A stretch of 64,000 nucleotides of DNA. Origin: Isoetes taiwanensis. Its lineage: Eukaryota; Streptophyta; Lycopodiopsida; Isoetales; Isoetaceae. Positions 46,732-58,534 of the stretch are shown here, one piece after another. Numbering within the stretch: position 1 is the stretch's first letter; each line of letters starts with the position of its first letter. The stretch spans positions 3,968,483 through 4,032,482 of the forward strand of contig JAJEKV010000071.1 in the NCBI GenBank assembly GCA_021234155.1. The letters run 5' to 3'. The notes below the pieces were generated by a model, which had not been told where the DNA came from, searched no databases, and was given only the letters and a program-made list of their open reading frames with translations. Position numbers and translations under genes: made by a program.

Positions 46732-46736
46732 AGTTC

Positions 46737-47339
46737 TAAGCCGTCGATTCTCTTCTTTTTTTCTTTTTTCTTTTTTAAATTTAAGGTTATGATTGATATT
46801 TATTTCGATGTATACAGATATAAATAGGACTAGAAGAGGCATGCAAGCCTATGATTTCTCCATGAGCTATTGTTCTTCATTTACAGTTTGGTTATTTCTT
46901 TGCTCCTATGTTTATTTCCTGTTTTCATTTCAAAGTTCGTTGCATTCGCAATAACGGCTAGCAAGAAGATTGTTCAAGCACTGTCAGAGGTTCTTGAACA
47001 AAGATGAATCTCTTGAATCTGCCATAGATGTTAAGGAAGATGAAGGAAAATTGCTTCATTTGAATCATGGTTTAGGTTGCATTATCCAAGATTTATCTAA
47101 TCCATCTTTTATTTATAGGTAACTTTATCATCATGATGGTATTAAGATCATTGTAGATAGTGTTCAAGTTAAAGAATGTTGCTAACATTTATTCCAGGCT
47201 GGAAGAGGAAATGATAGACCCTTGTGAATGAACACCAAGTTCTAGAATATTCATCATGTTTGATGCGTTGGCATTTCTATCAAAGTCACTACGCAACAAT
47301 CTTTTTCGGCCTTTCTGTAAAAAACTATGATGTTGGAAT
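46737..47339. other. Spacer after the array, no gene recognised
   Basis: This is the right flank of the insertion. Joining it to the left flank at 16755 would rebuild the empty site. It contains a poly-pyrimidine run near 46753-46778 and no supported ORF. Confidence 0.6.
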
Positions 47340-47526
47340 GAAGACTCCCTGAATCCTAATTCTGATGGAAGAGTGCATGTGAGATTGTTGTTATTCCTGT
47401 CTAACCATATCAAATTGCTACAATTACCCAACTCATATGGAATATTATTTGTTTGTAGAAATTCTAACTTTTTTTATCTAACCCTATTTCCTTAGGTATC
47501 CTGCCTGATAACCTATTGTTACTCAG
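47340..47526 (-). pseudogene. Leucine-rich-repeat receptor kinase relic
   Basis: Two adjacent frames encode LRR pieces. LSNNRLSGRIPKEIG (47526-47482) is followed after a frame break by ELGNCSNLIWLDRNNNNLTC and TLPSELG (about 47434-47345). The NCSNLIWLD(L)NNNNLT(G)TLPSELG pattern is typical of the last LRRs of BRI1-like or PSKR-like receptor kinases. No kinase domain is visible nearby, so this is a small orphan fragment. Confidence 0.75.
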
Positions 47527-47529
47527 TGA

Positions 47530-48550
47530 ACCAATCTAGCAGAGTGCAGTTTGCAATCTACATGGTCACATTATTTATTCTTGAAAAGTGCAAATCTAGC
47601 ATGATCACAAGATTGTCCTATAAACCTGTGTCTGATATACATAGCTCCAATCTATACATCTCTGATTTGACCTTCAGTGCAACCTCAACTCGCACCATTG
47701 TAATCATTATTTCTCAAGCTCATGCTTTTATGCAAACACTTATTTCATCATACAATGTGGCATGATTCATAAATGTCCATCATATAAATGTATCTGCATA
47801 AGTACAAGCAGTTGAGATATTTAGTTGTCTCATGTTGACTTTGCTATAAAACATGTTCTAGTAAATGTTGTTTATCATCATTAAGGGATAGATAAGATGT
47901 ACCAGATTGAAGATGAAGTAGACTAAAGCTGATGCTATTAGACATCTTAAAAAATTGGAAGTACCAGATTATGTCTTAATATGATATTTCAGATTGTTGG
48001 CAAGTTGACACTTCATGTAATCATCTAAATTGGGCATCTAGAATGGCTATATAAGAAAGTTTATTGTTGTAATCTTGTGTTGATTGTTGTATTTGATGTT
48101 CTTTTTTAAGAAATAGATGAATTCACAATTTCTATTCATGATATGATTTGGGCAACTTTTACTTACAAGGGTTTTATCATTGTGTGAATTGAAATGATCA
48201 TGATATGTTGAGCAAAGTTGGTTTACTTGATATTTATATGGTGAAGATATTAAATGCTAAACTATAGGTAAATATGAAATTGAGTATATAAATGATTATC
48301 ATTTCACGTTTCATAGGTTGTGATATGCTTATTTATGCATAGATATATCAAGCCAAATCAGTTTTTGTAAGCCGATTGTTGGCTAGTCGGTAAGATCTGG
48401 TCTAGGCAATCGAATCACTTACAATTCAAGAATTGGAACAAAGATTTTGAATGGATCGACAATTTTTCCACATGTATTGTGCAATCGAAATTAGACAATT
48501 TAGCCTCTCAGACATTCAGGTCAACATGTCAATAGTTTTCTAAGTAGAAC
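47530..48550. other. AT-rich spacer, no gene recognised
   Basis: Only short non-descript ORFs occur here. The one at 47526-47765 (plus) is opposite the LRR relic and has no recognisable motif. Confidence 0.55.
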
Positions 48551-48571
48551 TAGAGATTTGCTAGTGGATTT

Positions 48572-48744
48572 TTTTTTTTTTTTTTGAGGGTAAGAGTATG
48601 TATTAATATATAAAAATTTACATAGAATATCCCCAAATGGGATTGATGGAAAGAATTATCACAAAGCGGATATAACTCGTAAGTGTCAAGGATTGTACTA
48701 AAAACTACCACTCCAATCTTCCCTACCCCTGGATTACTATAGGA
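48572..48744 (-). mobile_element. 5'-truncated LINE-like (or SINE) stub, 173 bp
   Basis: A poly-T run at the left is a poly-A tail on the minus strand, preceded by TATATATTAATACATACTC. It is flanked by an 18 bp target duplication, AGATTTGCTAGTGGATTT, at 48554-48571 and 48745-48762. Long duplications plus an A-tail are hallmarks of target-primed reverse transcription. I see no RNA polymerase III A/B boxes, which favours a truncated LINE. Confidence 0.85.
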
Positions 48745-48790
48745 AGATTTGCTAGTGGATTTATCATTATCTAGCTAATTTATTCTTAAG

Positions 48791-48808
48791 TGGTATTAGA
48801 ACAAGGTG
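48791..48808 (+). promoter_or_regulatory. tRNA-iMet primer-binding-site-like sequence
   Basis: TGGTATTAGAACAAGGTG resembles the common plant retrotransposon site TGGTATCAGAGC with two mismatches. It is followed by an ATG-initiated 83-codon ORF at 48816. No LTR end (CA) directly precedes it and no other element parts were recognised. Confidence 0.35.
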
Positions 48809-49069
48809 ATGCGTCATGACAACTAGGTTTGGTGCTTTGTCCATTAAAACTTATGAAGGAGGTTATGACTTCCATGCTCGGAATGGTTTGGCAAGGATTG
48901 ACAATTTAGTAGCAGATAACATTTCTAGCCTAGTTTCTATGAATGTACCATCAAATGCCAGTCAAAACAAAATTGTGAAAGCAAAAGGCAATATTTGTCG
49001 TAAAGTTGGAACAAGTATTCTGCTTAAAAGTAGGGAGACATCTCCAACGACATGTGGGAATATTTGATA

Positions 49070-51850
49070 AGAACTGTTAAGTCTACTTCTCAACTGGATT
49101 TTTGGCCATATGTGTTTGTTAGGAAGTTGAAGTCCTTGTACTTCAATTTATGCAATTTAGTTCTGGACCTGACGAGGAAGAACTTGATGCAAAACTATCA
49201 CCCTATGTAACAACACGTTTACATTTTGGCGAGAGAACTCTGGACTGTTCTAGGCATTCTTCAAAATCATGTGCACTAAGGATCCTCTTTTCTAGAGTGG
49301 GGTTTTTTAGTATAGAATAGCAGCTTCACGAGCTACAACACTGGCAACACAAGTAAAAATTTCATCACATGTCAAAATTGATATCAAATAAAATTATAAG
49401 ATAACAAGGCAGCATTGAATAAAATATGCACACCTAGCTTTGTCAAACAATGGATTAGACATGATATTGATCTCATCATCTATTTTGCTGATGTTTTGGA
49501 TTTTCAGTTTCTGGCCTTCCTTTAAAATACACCCAAAGCACAGTAGAACATCTCTTATTGTACGACCAGGCTATATTTTCCCATCACTCTTCATTATTTG
49601 CTAGAAAAAGACCTCTAAATGTCTTGCAAACTGTTGTAATATCAGCAAGCTACTATTATTATTATCACTAAAACTTGTAAAAAGAGAAGTAATAAAAGGC
49701 ATGCATGAGGAGGCATATCCTGAATCTTGCAATCAAAGTCTATTATTCCATAATTTGACCAGTATCTTTCGCCATGTATAATACATGTTGCTCGCCCATT
49801 TATTCTTCTTTATTGTGTTACCTTTGATGCTTCTACTTTTTATATGTTCATTCTATTTGGATCTACCTCCTGAAAAGGCCTCCTTTCATTTACAAGATTA
49901 TAGATATACAAACCTAAACATGAACTCATAGTACAAGAGATGGAACAACATTAAAGGTTTACTTATCTTTGGATCATTGCTGCTAGCCTTCTCATTCATA
50001 TATATTTTCGAATCTAAATGCAAAAGAACATAGATTTAAATACATATAAATAAGCCTAGGAAAGGCGCAAAGGCAAAAGAAAGAAGAAATATACGAGAAA
50101 TACAAAAATGCAGTGTTTACATGGACCAGTAAGCACATATAAATGCATTTGAGATTCTGGAATATCAAAAAGGAGAAAAAAATAAAAGAAAGATAAACAT
50201 GCAATGCTTACCTGTTTCTGGACCTCTAAGCACATTATAAGGCATTTGAGATTTTTGAGAATACCAAGATCAAACTGAGGAAACAGCCTGTTTGACAAGA
50301 ACAAAAGGCTTTTTAAGTAAAAACTAAAAGGTCAATCAATAATCGAATGTAAAGTCTTTAGAGGTTTTGGCAATGCAAGGGAAGTGAAAAATAAATTTGC
50401 AACAAAGAACAGAAAGAAGTGAGAGGTATTTTGCATGTGCGACATTATTGTTGATTAGAGGCACCCTCCAAAGTGCCACAACAAGCTCCTTGCTCCATAT
50501 AGCATCACTCAAGAGCGCCAAAGAGTCGTCACTTGCTATGTCGAATGTCTCTACTCTAGTTTTGCTTTTCTTTGTCCCTAGTGGCACTTCTCTCTCTATC
50601 TTGAAAAGGTAAAGCTTTTTTTTTTTTTTTGCTTGCCGTAAATCGCCGTTTGGTGGAAATTCCAATGTTTATTACAAGTAATTTTAGGTTTATGGATCCT
50701 GTTGGTGCCGCTTACATCGCCCCATAATTTCCCCTGCAGCGACCGGTAGCAGCGGGTTGCTTCCTTTGTAGTAGAGCACCTTTGTAGTAGCGACATGCAT
50801 CGAAAAATTAGGAGTTAGTCTCCTAAATTTTCGGTCACAATCCTTATTCTCCGGTTCGAATTTTGATTTGCCGGCAAACAAATTGTGGAGTTTCCTTCAA
50901 AATCCGGCAAGTAATCTTGAGTTTATATTCAAAATCCAGTGGAGCATGACACTTACTGGCAAATTATCTGGTTAGAGCTATTAGGGATTTCGAAGCCTGC
51001 TGAGGCGACCGCTTTCTTAGTAGCAGCTTCCTTTGTAATAGCGAAGATCTTGAGCCTTGTGTCCTTCTCTTTTGTCTTGAAGATTTAGTCTTCCTTTGTA
51101 ACAGCAAGGATCTTGAGTGTTGAGTCTTGAGTCCCTGTCTTGAGAAACCTTGAAGAAGCACGAGCGGAGCAAACAACAAGTAGAAACCGGGACCAATGAG
51201 GATGTAGTCGGTAAGGCATTTGCTGAAATCAAAATAGCTTCTGGGCAACAGGGCTCAAATTCAAGCTCAAATCCAAGCATGAATCAAGAAATGGCATGCA
51301 AGCAGAAACTCGCAAGAAAGTATGCTATACCCTAAGCAACTCTCTCTATTTATAATAATCAGTGCAGGAACTCTCCCGCTTGCAAGAATCAGTGCCTAAA
51401 AACAAGGCCGGAATTTCAACCAAACACCAGCTTAGGTTTGGTTGCCGATCGAATTTTGGGGTTTGCCTATCGGTTTATCGGCCAGAGACCCCTCAATCCG
51501 TCCGATTACCTAGCACATAAACATTTTTTAGAACTTAAAACTGTAAGATGTTATAATAGGCAACGTTGTTATAGTTAAAGCTATTACGGCAAACATGAGA
51601 TTAATTTTCACATTGCTATAGTATACAATTTTAGATCATCTGTTTTATAGAGCAATGATTGTTTCTGTATAGGTCAGAGGATGACAAAATACTTTTGGAA
51701 TTAGATAGACCCTGTCACTAAAAAGCGATGAATGTTCAAGTTGATGTTTGTGATGGAGGGTCATCTTATTGCTTTCTGTTACGGGCCAAGGGGCAAGTCG
51801 CGCTTGCTGGCCTTGGGATCGGGAGTTCGCCTCATCATAGCAACAAAGGG
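49070..51850. other. Spacer, no gene recognised
   Basis: Several ORFs of 60-110 codons exist. The one at 50665-50336 (minus) includes an unremarkable stretch ending in KYLSLL and could be a stray exon, but no family is evident. The motif CCTTTGTA(G/A)(T/C)AGC recurs near 50765, 50785, 51033 and 51095. Confidence 0.45.
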
Positions 51851-52421
51851 AATCATCTTAATTCCCTATGATGGCTGTTGTTATACGCAAACTCTAGGTA
51901 AGGCAAATACTCCTCCCAACGAGTTTGACGTTCATGGACAAAACTTCTCAGCGTATCCTCTAAGATCATGTTAATTCTCTCAGTTTGGCCATCCGTTTCT
52001 GGGTGGTTACCACTACTCATTCTCAATCGTACCTTAAGATCTTTCATAAGGTCTTTCCAAAAATGACCTGTAAACTTGGTGTCCCGATCACTTATGATAG
52101 ACAAAGGCAAACCAAAAAGAGGAAAAACATATCTCATATATGTAGTTGCTACATCTGGACCAGTAGCATCCTCTTTTAAAGCCACAAATTTGGAGTACTT
52201 AGTTAGGCAATCAACAATCATCCACACTTGAGTGTTCTGCCTAACAGTTCTAGGTAAAGAGACTATGAAATCCATACTTATACACTCCCATCTTTGCAAG
52301 GGTATAGGTATTGGTTGCAATAGTCCCGGTACTGACCATGGTCGCCTTTTAACTTTTTAACACATCGACAATGCGAGACCAAGTCCCGGACTTGTTCTTT
52401 CATGTCCGGCCAATAGTAGTG

Positions 52422-53090
52422 TCATTTGACCAACTCATAGGTCTTCCACTCACCCCCGTGCCCAGCTTGCGGGGTTTCGTGATGGTCACGCAATATCAAA
52501 TCCCGAAGATTAGCATGCAATGGAACATAAATCCTTGATTTATAAAAATACAACCCATCTTGCTCAGTCCACCAATCCCTAGATTTGGTTACCGTGGGTT
52601 GCTGCTCATCCTCTTGATATGCGTTTCTAATCCTTTGGAAGAGATCACTCTCCCCTACCATTAAAGTATTCAAATGCTTAATCCTAGATAAGGCATCCGC
52701 AACCGGATTGTTCTTACCAGGAGTATGCTCAATACTAAAATGAAACTCATGCAAAAAGTCAAGCCACCTAGCTTGCCTAGGACTAATCTCTGCTCGGCTT
52801 TGCAAAAACCTTAAGGGCTTATGGTCCGTATAAACCACAAACTTGCGTGGCTCTTTATTGGTACCACACCTCAAGTAGTGCCGCCACGTCTTTAATGCAT
52901 GAACTATAGCCAACAGTTCTTGTTCATATGTTGCATAATTTCGTTCCGCTTGATTAAACTTACGACTTTCATATGCAATAACACGACCTTGCTGCATAAG
53001 CACAGCTCCCAGAGCTTGCCCACAAGCATCCGTGTATATCTCAAACGACTCATTGAGGTCAGGTACCTTCAGTACTGGACTACTCACCAA
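52422..53090 (-). pseudogene. pol: RNase H and integrase zinc-finger segment
   Basis: This 222-residue open frame covers RNase H and the linker to the HHCC finger (LRDLILRDHHETPQAGHGG). A stop after TYELVK interrupts the finger; the expected YYWPDMKEQVRDLVSHC continuation is present in another frame at about 52420-52370. All four RNase H acidic positions look present. Confidence 0.8.
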
Positions 53091-53263
53091 AAGGCTTTTA
53101 ATCCTTTCAAAGGCCTCTGCCCCTACCCATACTCTTGATCTTTTCTCAGAAGATCAGTGAGCGGGGCTACTACCTTAGAAAACTTGGGCACAAATTTTCT
53201 ATAATAAGTAGCCAACCCGAGAAAGCTTCTTAACTCATGAACATTCTCAGGTTGAGTCCACTC

Positions 53264-54195
53264 TTATACCGCTCGTACCTTGTTAGGGTCGGGAGATACT
53301 CCCTCTCTCGACAAGATGTGACCCAGGTAAGCAACCCTTTGCTTGAGGAAATCACATTTAGAGACTTTAGCATACAACTTATTGGAGCGTAACACTTTAA
53401 GCACTTGTTCTAGGTGCTGAAAGTGTTCTTCCAATGAGTTCGAGTAAACAAGTATATCATCTAGAAATACTTCAACTGATTTATCCAAATAATCAGCAAA
53501 TACTCGGTTCATTAATCTCATGAACGTAGCCGGCGCATTGATGAGACCAAACGACATAACTAGAACTCATAATGACCTTGATGAGTTCGAAAAGCTGTTT
53601 TTGGTTCATCACCTTCACGGATTTTAATTTGATGATATCCACTTCTCAAATCAATGTTGGTGAACCAAGTTGCACCACCTAGACGATCTAAAGTATCGTC
53701 AATCCGTGGCAAAGGATATCTATCCTTTATGGTTGCTTTGTTAAGTGCGCGATAATCTATGCATATGCACATAGTGTTATCTTTTTTCTTAACTAACAAC
53801 ACTGGAGCTGCAAAAGGAGACTTACTTGGCTGGATAAATCCTTTTCCAAGTAGTTCCCCTACTTGCTTTTTGACTTCCTCTAACTCAAGAGGACTCAAGC
53901 GATAAGGGGCTCTTACCATTGGTTTAGTTCCAGGCTCGAGATCTATCTCATGCTCCACTCCCCTTGACGGAGGTGGCCTTATAGGCAACTCCTCGGGAAA
54001 CACATCCTTGTATCTTTCCAAAAGATCAAATAATTGAGGATGAAGCTGAGAGCTATCATCCGATTGCTCTATAAGTGAATTACAAGTTTTAACACATATA
54101 TCATTATCATATACATAAATTCCAAAAACTTGATTATTATACACTCTGAAAGCAGTTTTGGCCTGAGTGGCCGATAACAATTTCGCGGATCCCAC
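53264..54195 (-). pseudogene. pol: Reverse transcriptase of the truncated gypsy element
   Basis: Two frames (54195-53560 and 53557-53264) join across a one-base break at GHYEF / MSFGLINAPATF. Fingers and palm motifs are conserved ([37 protein letters not shown]). The CDFLKQRVAYLGHILSREG connection region follows. The break sits exactly between two universally conserved RT motifs. Confidence 0.85.
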
Positions 54196-54347
54196 ATATG
54201 GTGATCCTTGTATACTGACTTAGTATCCTCTAACTCAAAAGTTAATACATGGGATGCCCAATCAATGAGCTTGACGTAGTCCCAGGAAGCCACTTTATGC
54301 CCAAAATGACATCATAACGTTTCAAATTGATTAAATCAACATCAATT

Positions 54348-54663
54348 TTAAATCAGACGCTTTTTAGGTGAACTTCTATCTTGAAGTATCAAATCTACGC
54401 CTTGCGCTTGTTGATCTCCATGTTGAACCCGAGGCCCCGCCTCCCCTTCAACTACATAATGAGTCACCTTCGCCAGCTCTAGGTCTAGCTCTTTTGCTAA
54501 GTCCTGCCAGACAAGAAATTGTCGTTGCTTTGTAATCAATGAGAACAATCACGCTCTTTTCCTTGATTCTACCTAGAATACGTATGACTTTACCAAAGAA
54601 AACCTTAGAAGAAACATTTACCATGCTTTCTTCTCTTGCGATGGCCGACAGTGTCTTCACCAC
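54348..54663 (-). pseudogene. Protease region of the truncated gypsy element
   Basis: The sequence VIVLIDYKATTISCL aligns with the usual IVLIDSGATHNF of plant gypsy proteases. The DSG active site is replaced by DYKA. At DNA level GATTACAAAGCAACG stands where GATTCAGGAGCAACG is expected, a CAG-to-CAAAG type change also seen repeatedly in the array. The downstream strand continues in another frame (LAKELDLEL). Confidence 0.6.
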
Positions 54664-56164
54664 TTCACAATCCGATGGTGTTTTGGCCGCCGCAGCCTAC
54701 CGCTTTCTTTGGCTTTTGTGGCTTAGGACATTCTCTCGCATAATGGCCCATGCCTTGGCAGTTATAACACTTTATAACTGCCTTTTTCTGGCTCGAATCT
54801 TTAGACTGCCCGCAGCCTTTTTATTCGATTGATTTCGCCGCTTTTTAGCTTTTAGCGGATGACCCTCCATCCCGTTGTTTTCGTGTCGTTTTGATTTCCA
54901 AATAAAACTCTTTTTGGTCTTTTGAGGTTCCTCTCGACCAACTAGTTTCCTTGTGAAGCTCCACGGCTTTCCTCGGCCCGTGGGTTTACTTTGCAACAAG
55001 CGCCTTGATGTTGACTTTTTCAGACCATTAACAAAATGGTCCACCCTCATCTAAGGGGTAAGGTCGGGAAGTCTTGCGAACAACCCTCAGAGTTTACTCA
55101 TATACTCCTGTAAAGTTCCAATTTGCATTAACTCCCGAAGGGATATTAATGCATGGCGTCTATCAAAGTGAGGCGCATACTCATCTTTTTGAATCGAGGA
55201 AAGTTCGTCCAAGACCGAAAGGTCTTTAACACGTTTGTGTGGATAGCCCACCACAAAGCAAAGAAGACCTTTCGACTTAAAGAGAGGCGTGCAAAACTTT
55301 TGTTGTATCACCTTTCTTAGTAGCCGTATAATATAAGTTCATGCGGCCTAACCAGAGCATCGCATCTCTAGCGTCCCTATTCCATCAAACTCCGGCATTT
55401 TCATTTTCTCCAGAGCTTTGATTTCATCCTCCGAGAGCCCGTTCACAGTCTCCTCGGGAGGATCATTCACAGCCAGATTGGCTGCGTCCGGTGTAGAGCG
55501 ACCAGCTCAAAGTGGTGCACTCACAACTGGTCTTCCCCTAGCGGTACCCCCTACCAGTTGGGTTGTCGAAGTATTTGGGATACTTCTAGAGTTTCGCATA
55601 AGCTGATCAATAGATTCCCTAAGATGCTGCTCCCCGGCAGCACTTTCTAGCATCCACTGATTCATTTGCCTCTGCATATTTTCGAGAGTTCTAGCAACTG
55701 AAGATTGCTCTTCTTGAGAACCCCCTCGAACCGTAGTAATTGTTTTCACAGTCGCCAGCAATGGTGCTGTTGGAGTACTGCCCCTTGAGCTTACTCCACT
55801 GACAACGGTACTTGCCTCACTAGTAACCAAACCTACCTGCGAAACTGGGTCATCTCCAGGGTGTCTGGTATCACTACAAGGTTGCTCACTAACAACGGGA
55901 GAAGAACTCCACACCAGGTTGTCCCTGTAACATGGCCTCAAAGTCAAACGGAGGTAAGTCCTCCAGAGGGTGCGACTTTTTTTAAGTTTTTTCAAACTAT
56001 GTTTTCGTGTTTTTTTGTAAGGAATATTCTTAATACATACTCTAATACGGAGATAACTGAGTATATAAAATTGGCAGGAATCTTCATTTCTATATAATAT
56101 CTTCAACACTTTACACCAAAAATTTGATCTTGCCTGCCTACACCAACAATTACTTTTGAATAAT

Positions 56165-58292
56165 TTAATTGGCACCTAAAATCATTGCTAGTGTAGCATC
56201 CGTCAATACTGCTTGAATCACCTCCTTGTTATCTTTTGGATTATGTCCCAACACCTTGTTGTAGACATAACACATGTGTTTGCAGAGGAGAAATCTACCC
56301 TTGCAATCATGTTTCATGAATTCTGGACAACTACATCTAGGGTTTGCACTAATCTCAATCTTGTAAATGTTGGTATCTCTTCTGAGCTCATAAATTACAT
56401 GCTTTCCGCATGTGATAATCTGTTTTCCAACTACATCTGCATCCATGTCATAACTTTGCTCTAGATTCACATCTTCATCGTTACTCAATCTGGCTCTTTT
56501 ATTGACACGCCTTCCATTTCTAACTCTGACGAAACTACTCGCAGAAGGTGCATCAGATGAAATGTCAGTGGAGTACTGATTAGATGTGGATGATAGCCCT
56601 CTCACCTCGAATCTGCTACTCATCAATACTTGCAATTCTTCATCCTTTATGTTGACTCCAAGAGCTAATCGGCCAACTACTGTGTCCGCTAGGAGCACCG
56701 ACTATGCCGTAATCCGGATACTGTGTATGTTGCACATTGGTTGAACAAAACCACATCATTTGTTCCTCGCTTCCATTACGATGTCTTCTCGATCCCATAA
56801 AAAGAAGGGGCAACGATTGGATTTGTTCCCCTTGTTAATACGCGGTTTGGCATTTACGCACCGTTTTTGAAACACGACCCATACATTTCACTTCACTTCC
56901 AGCAAGTGTCCTCCTCAAGGCCCAACTAGCCTGATGAATATCTACTTCTATGACTCTAATTTGTGGACTGCCAAAATTTATTGTTCGTCTTGCTGAGTCA
57001 TCAATTCTTGAACGTGACATAGTGTGTGTCACCTTATCTGGACGGTGACTTCCTGCTTCAGAATTAGTAATTGTGGATGTCTTTCTCAAGATGGTTTGGT
57101 TATTACCACCGGATCCAGGATTATATTCCCCGCATTCCCTCCTTGACGCTTCTTCATTAATTATATTCACTCCCTGCATAGGGCTTATTCCAGAGCGAAT
57201 ACTTCTTTCCAATCTTCCCAACAGATTTGAAACAGTAGGCCCTGTTCCCAAGTGTCTACCTTCCAACCATGCTTTGTATTTTGAACTTTGCAAGAGTGCT
57301 TCTGTCATATCAAATACACATGCATCATATAAATTCATAGTCTTTCTGTATCCCCTAGCTGCTAGCCAGCTTCCGTGCTTGGATTCAGACATGTTAGTGT
57401 GAGGCACATGTATGGCACTAGCCATGTCCATTCCTGTAAGCATATAATTTCCCCATCTGCTTACCCTCTGATGCCACCAAGACAACCACGAACCTAACGA
57501 CTTTATGTCCACCTCGTCGGCTTTTCCAGGCCACCAATCAATAATTTCATGATAAATATCTTCCGCAATTTCAATAGTTTTCAGATTCCTCCATTTCCTA
57601 CATAAATCAAGATGTTTGGATACTGTAGGGCCTCATAAATGTATTTATTTGTGTGACGCTGCAAGCACCGCCAAAATGAAATTGACATGAGCGTTCTCCA
57701 CCTAAAATTTCTCGACCATTGTTGAACACATCTCGCATCGCTGTCCGCTTAGCCTCGTGCTTCATCGGCCATAAATTTCCTAAATTCAGTCTTTGGAAAA
57801 ACCTTTGCCCTCCATCACCTTATTTAGTTTTTTCCCAAAACAGTCTTTTGTGCAATGTAATCTTGTTTTTCATGTCACACAAGGCAATAGTCTCAGAGAG
57901 ACCTTATCCTACATGAAAGGAATTGCAAAAATGAAATATACAACTTATTTTGGATCAAAATAAAAAGAAACAACTTACTTTGGATCATAGACATGACACC
58001 CTAAAGTTGTCCAAGTCGGAATACATTTCACATGATCAAAATGAACCCAACTATGTTCCAAATCCCCACCTGGACGCATTCTATTTACTAAATCCACTCC
58101 TGAGCCAGGCCCGACGGTAGACATCTTGAAGATATAACATCTTTCATTATCATCATCATGTAACTGGTAAGGAAACACTGAACCGTGGAAGTACTGGTAT
58201 CTGCTATGTTGTTTCAAATATAAAATTTGAGAAAACTCATCCCCTCCTTTCTTGTTCTGAGCCTTAGCTTTATGAATCCACCTTCGTAATCT
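56165..58292 (-). pseudogene. SWIM zinc-finger transposase-like protein
   Basis: An exon starting near 58291 after a TTTCAG acceptor encodes RRWIHKAKAQNKKGGDEFSQ and later HSWVHFDHVKCIPTWTTLG, up to a donor near 57985. The next piece reads ETIALCDMKNKI (about 57895-57860). AMRDVFNNG, ILGGERSCQFHF and WWHQRVSRWGNYMLTGMD follow, the last within 57512-56835. The C-terminal frame 56698-56165 contains a SWIM finger with CSCPEF and, after a 12-residue loop, CKH. Catalytic-core-plus-SWIM order resembles MULE-type transposases, and I use that only as an analogy. Stops near 57700-57830 and at 56835 suggest decay or unmodelled introns. It is head to head with the methyltransferase-like gene at 58.5 kb. 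Confidence 0.7.
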
Positions 58293-58534
58293 GAAATTCC
58301 AAAATTAATGATAAATGCCAGGTAAAGACATTGGATATAAATCGTGAAAGTTAATACAATACCTGAAATCAATGGAACATACAAACATATCAAATCAAAA
58401 CATATTTCTGTTCGTGCTGATTTCATAAACATCGACGAGCCTAACGAGACAACACTAGTTGCTGCAATGAATAGAATAAACTTGTGAGTTCTATACTTTA
58501 CTATTTATGTATTTATCATTTTTGCTTACTTGCA

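Larger units (their letters stand above)
16756..46736 (+). mobile_element. Tandem array of one Ty3/gypsy element: 4 LTRs, 3 internal regions, one target duplication
   Basis: The order is LTR1 - internal1 - LTR2 - internal2 - LTR3 - internal3 - LTR4, with a repeat period of 8.71-8.73 kb once a Harbinger insertion is subtracted. The whole array starts TGTATATGACC and ends TTAACA. It is bounded by the same 5 bp, AGTTC, at 16756-16760 and 46732-46736, so it represents one original insertion later expanded, or a multimer inserted at once. Each unit has a primer-binding site, gag, protease, RT-RNase H, integrase, extra 3' coding and a polypurine tract. RT motifs such as KDHFPLPF and DGFSGYNQV, and the lack of a visible chromodomain, suggest the non-chromodomain Athila/Tat side of plant gypsy elements. 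Confidence 0.93.
51853..55965 (-). mobile_element. Truncated Ty3/gypsy element, chromovirus-like RT
   Basis: On the minus strand the order is gag, protease, RT, RNase H, integrase. Gag begins near 55965 (LPPFDFEAMLQGQPG), with a CCHC knuckle at 54769-54728 (CYNCQGMGHYAREC). RT spans 54195-53264, with [14 protein letters not shown] and catalytic FLDDILVYS. RNase H spans 53090-52422 (YTDACGQ, YEQELLAIVHA, YTDHKPL, VADALSR). Integrase (52320-51853) has MDFIVSL, SDRDTKF and DGQTERIN, then stops abruptly at HHREL. No integrase C-terminus, chromodomain or LTR was found on either side, so both ends are lost. RT motifs are of the common chromovirus type. Frame breaks occur near 53150, 53558, 54350 and throughout gag. 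Confidence 0.88.

Noticed and set aside
48816-49067. Gag of a copia element after the primer-site-like sequence
   Set aside because: The 83 codons show no gag motif and no LTR end precedes the site.
50336-50665. 109-codon minus-strand ORF
   Set aside because: Starts in a poly-A-derived Lys run and matches no family I know. It was left as a possible stray exon only.
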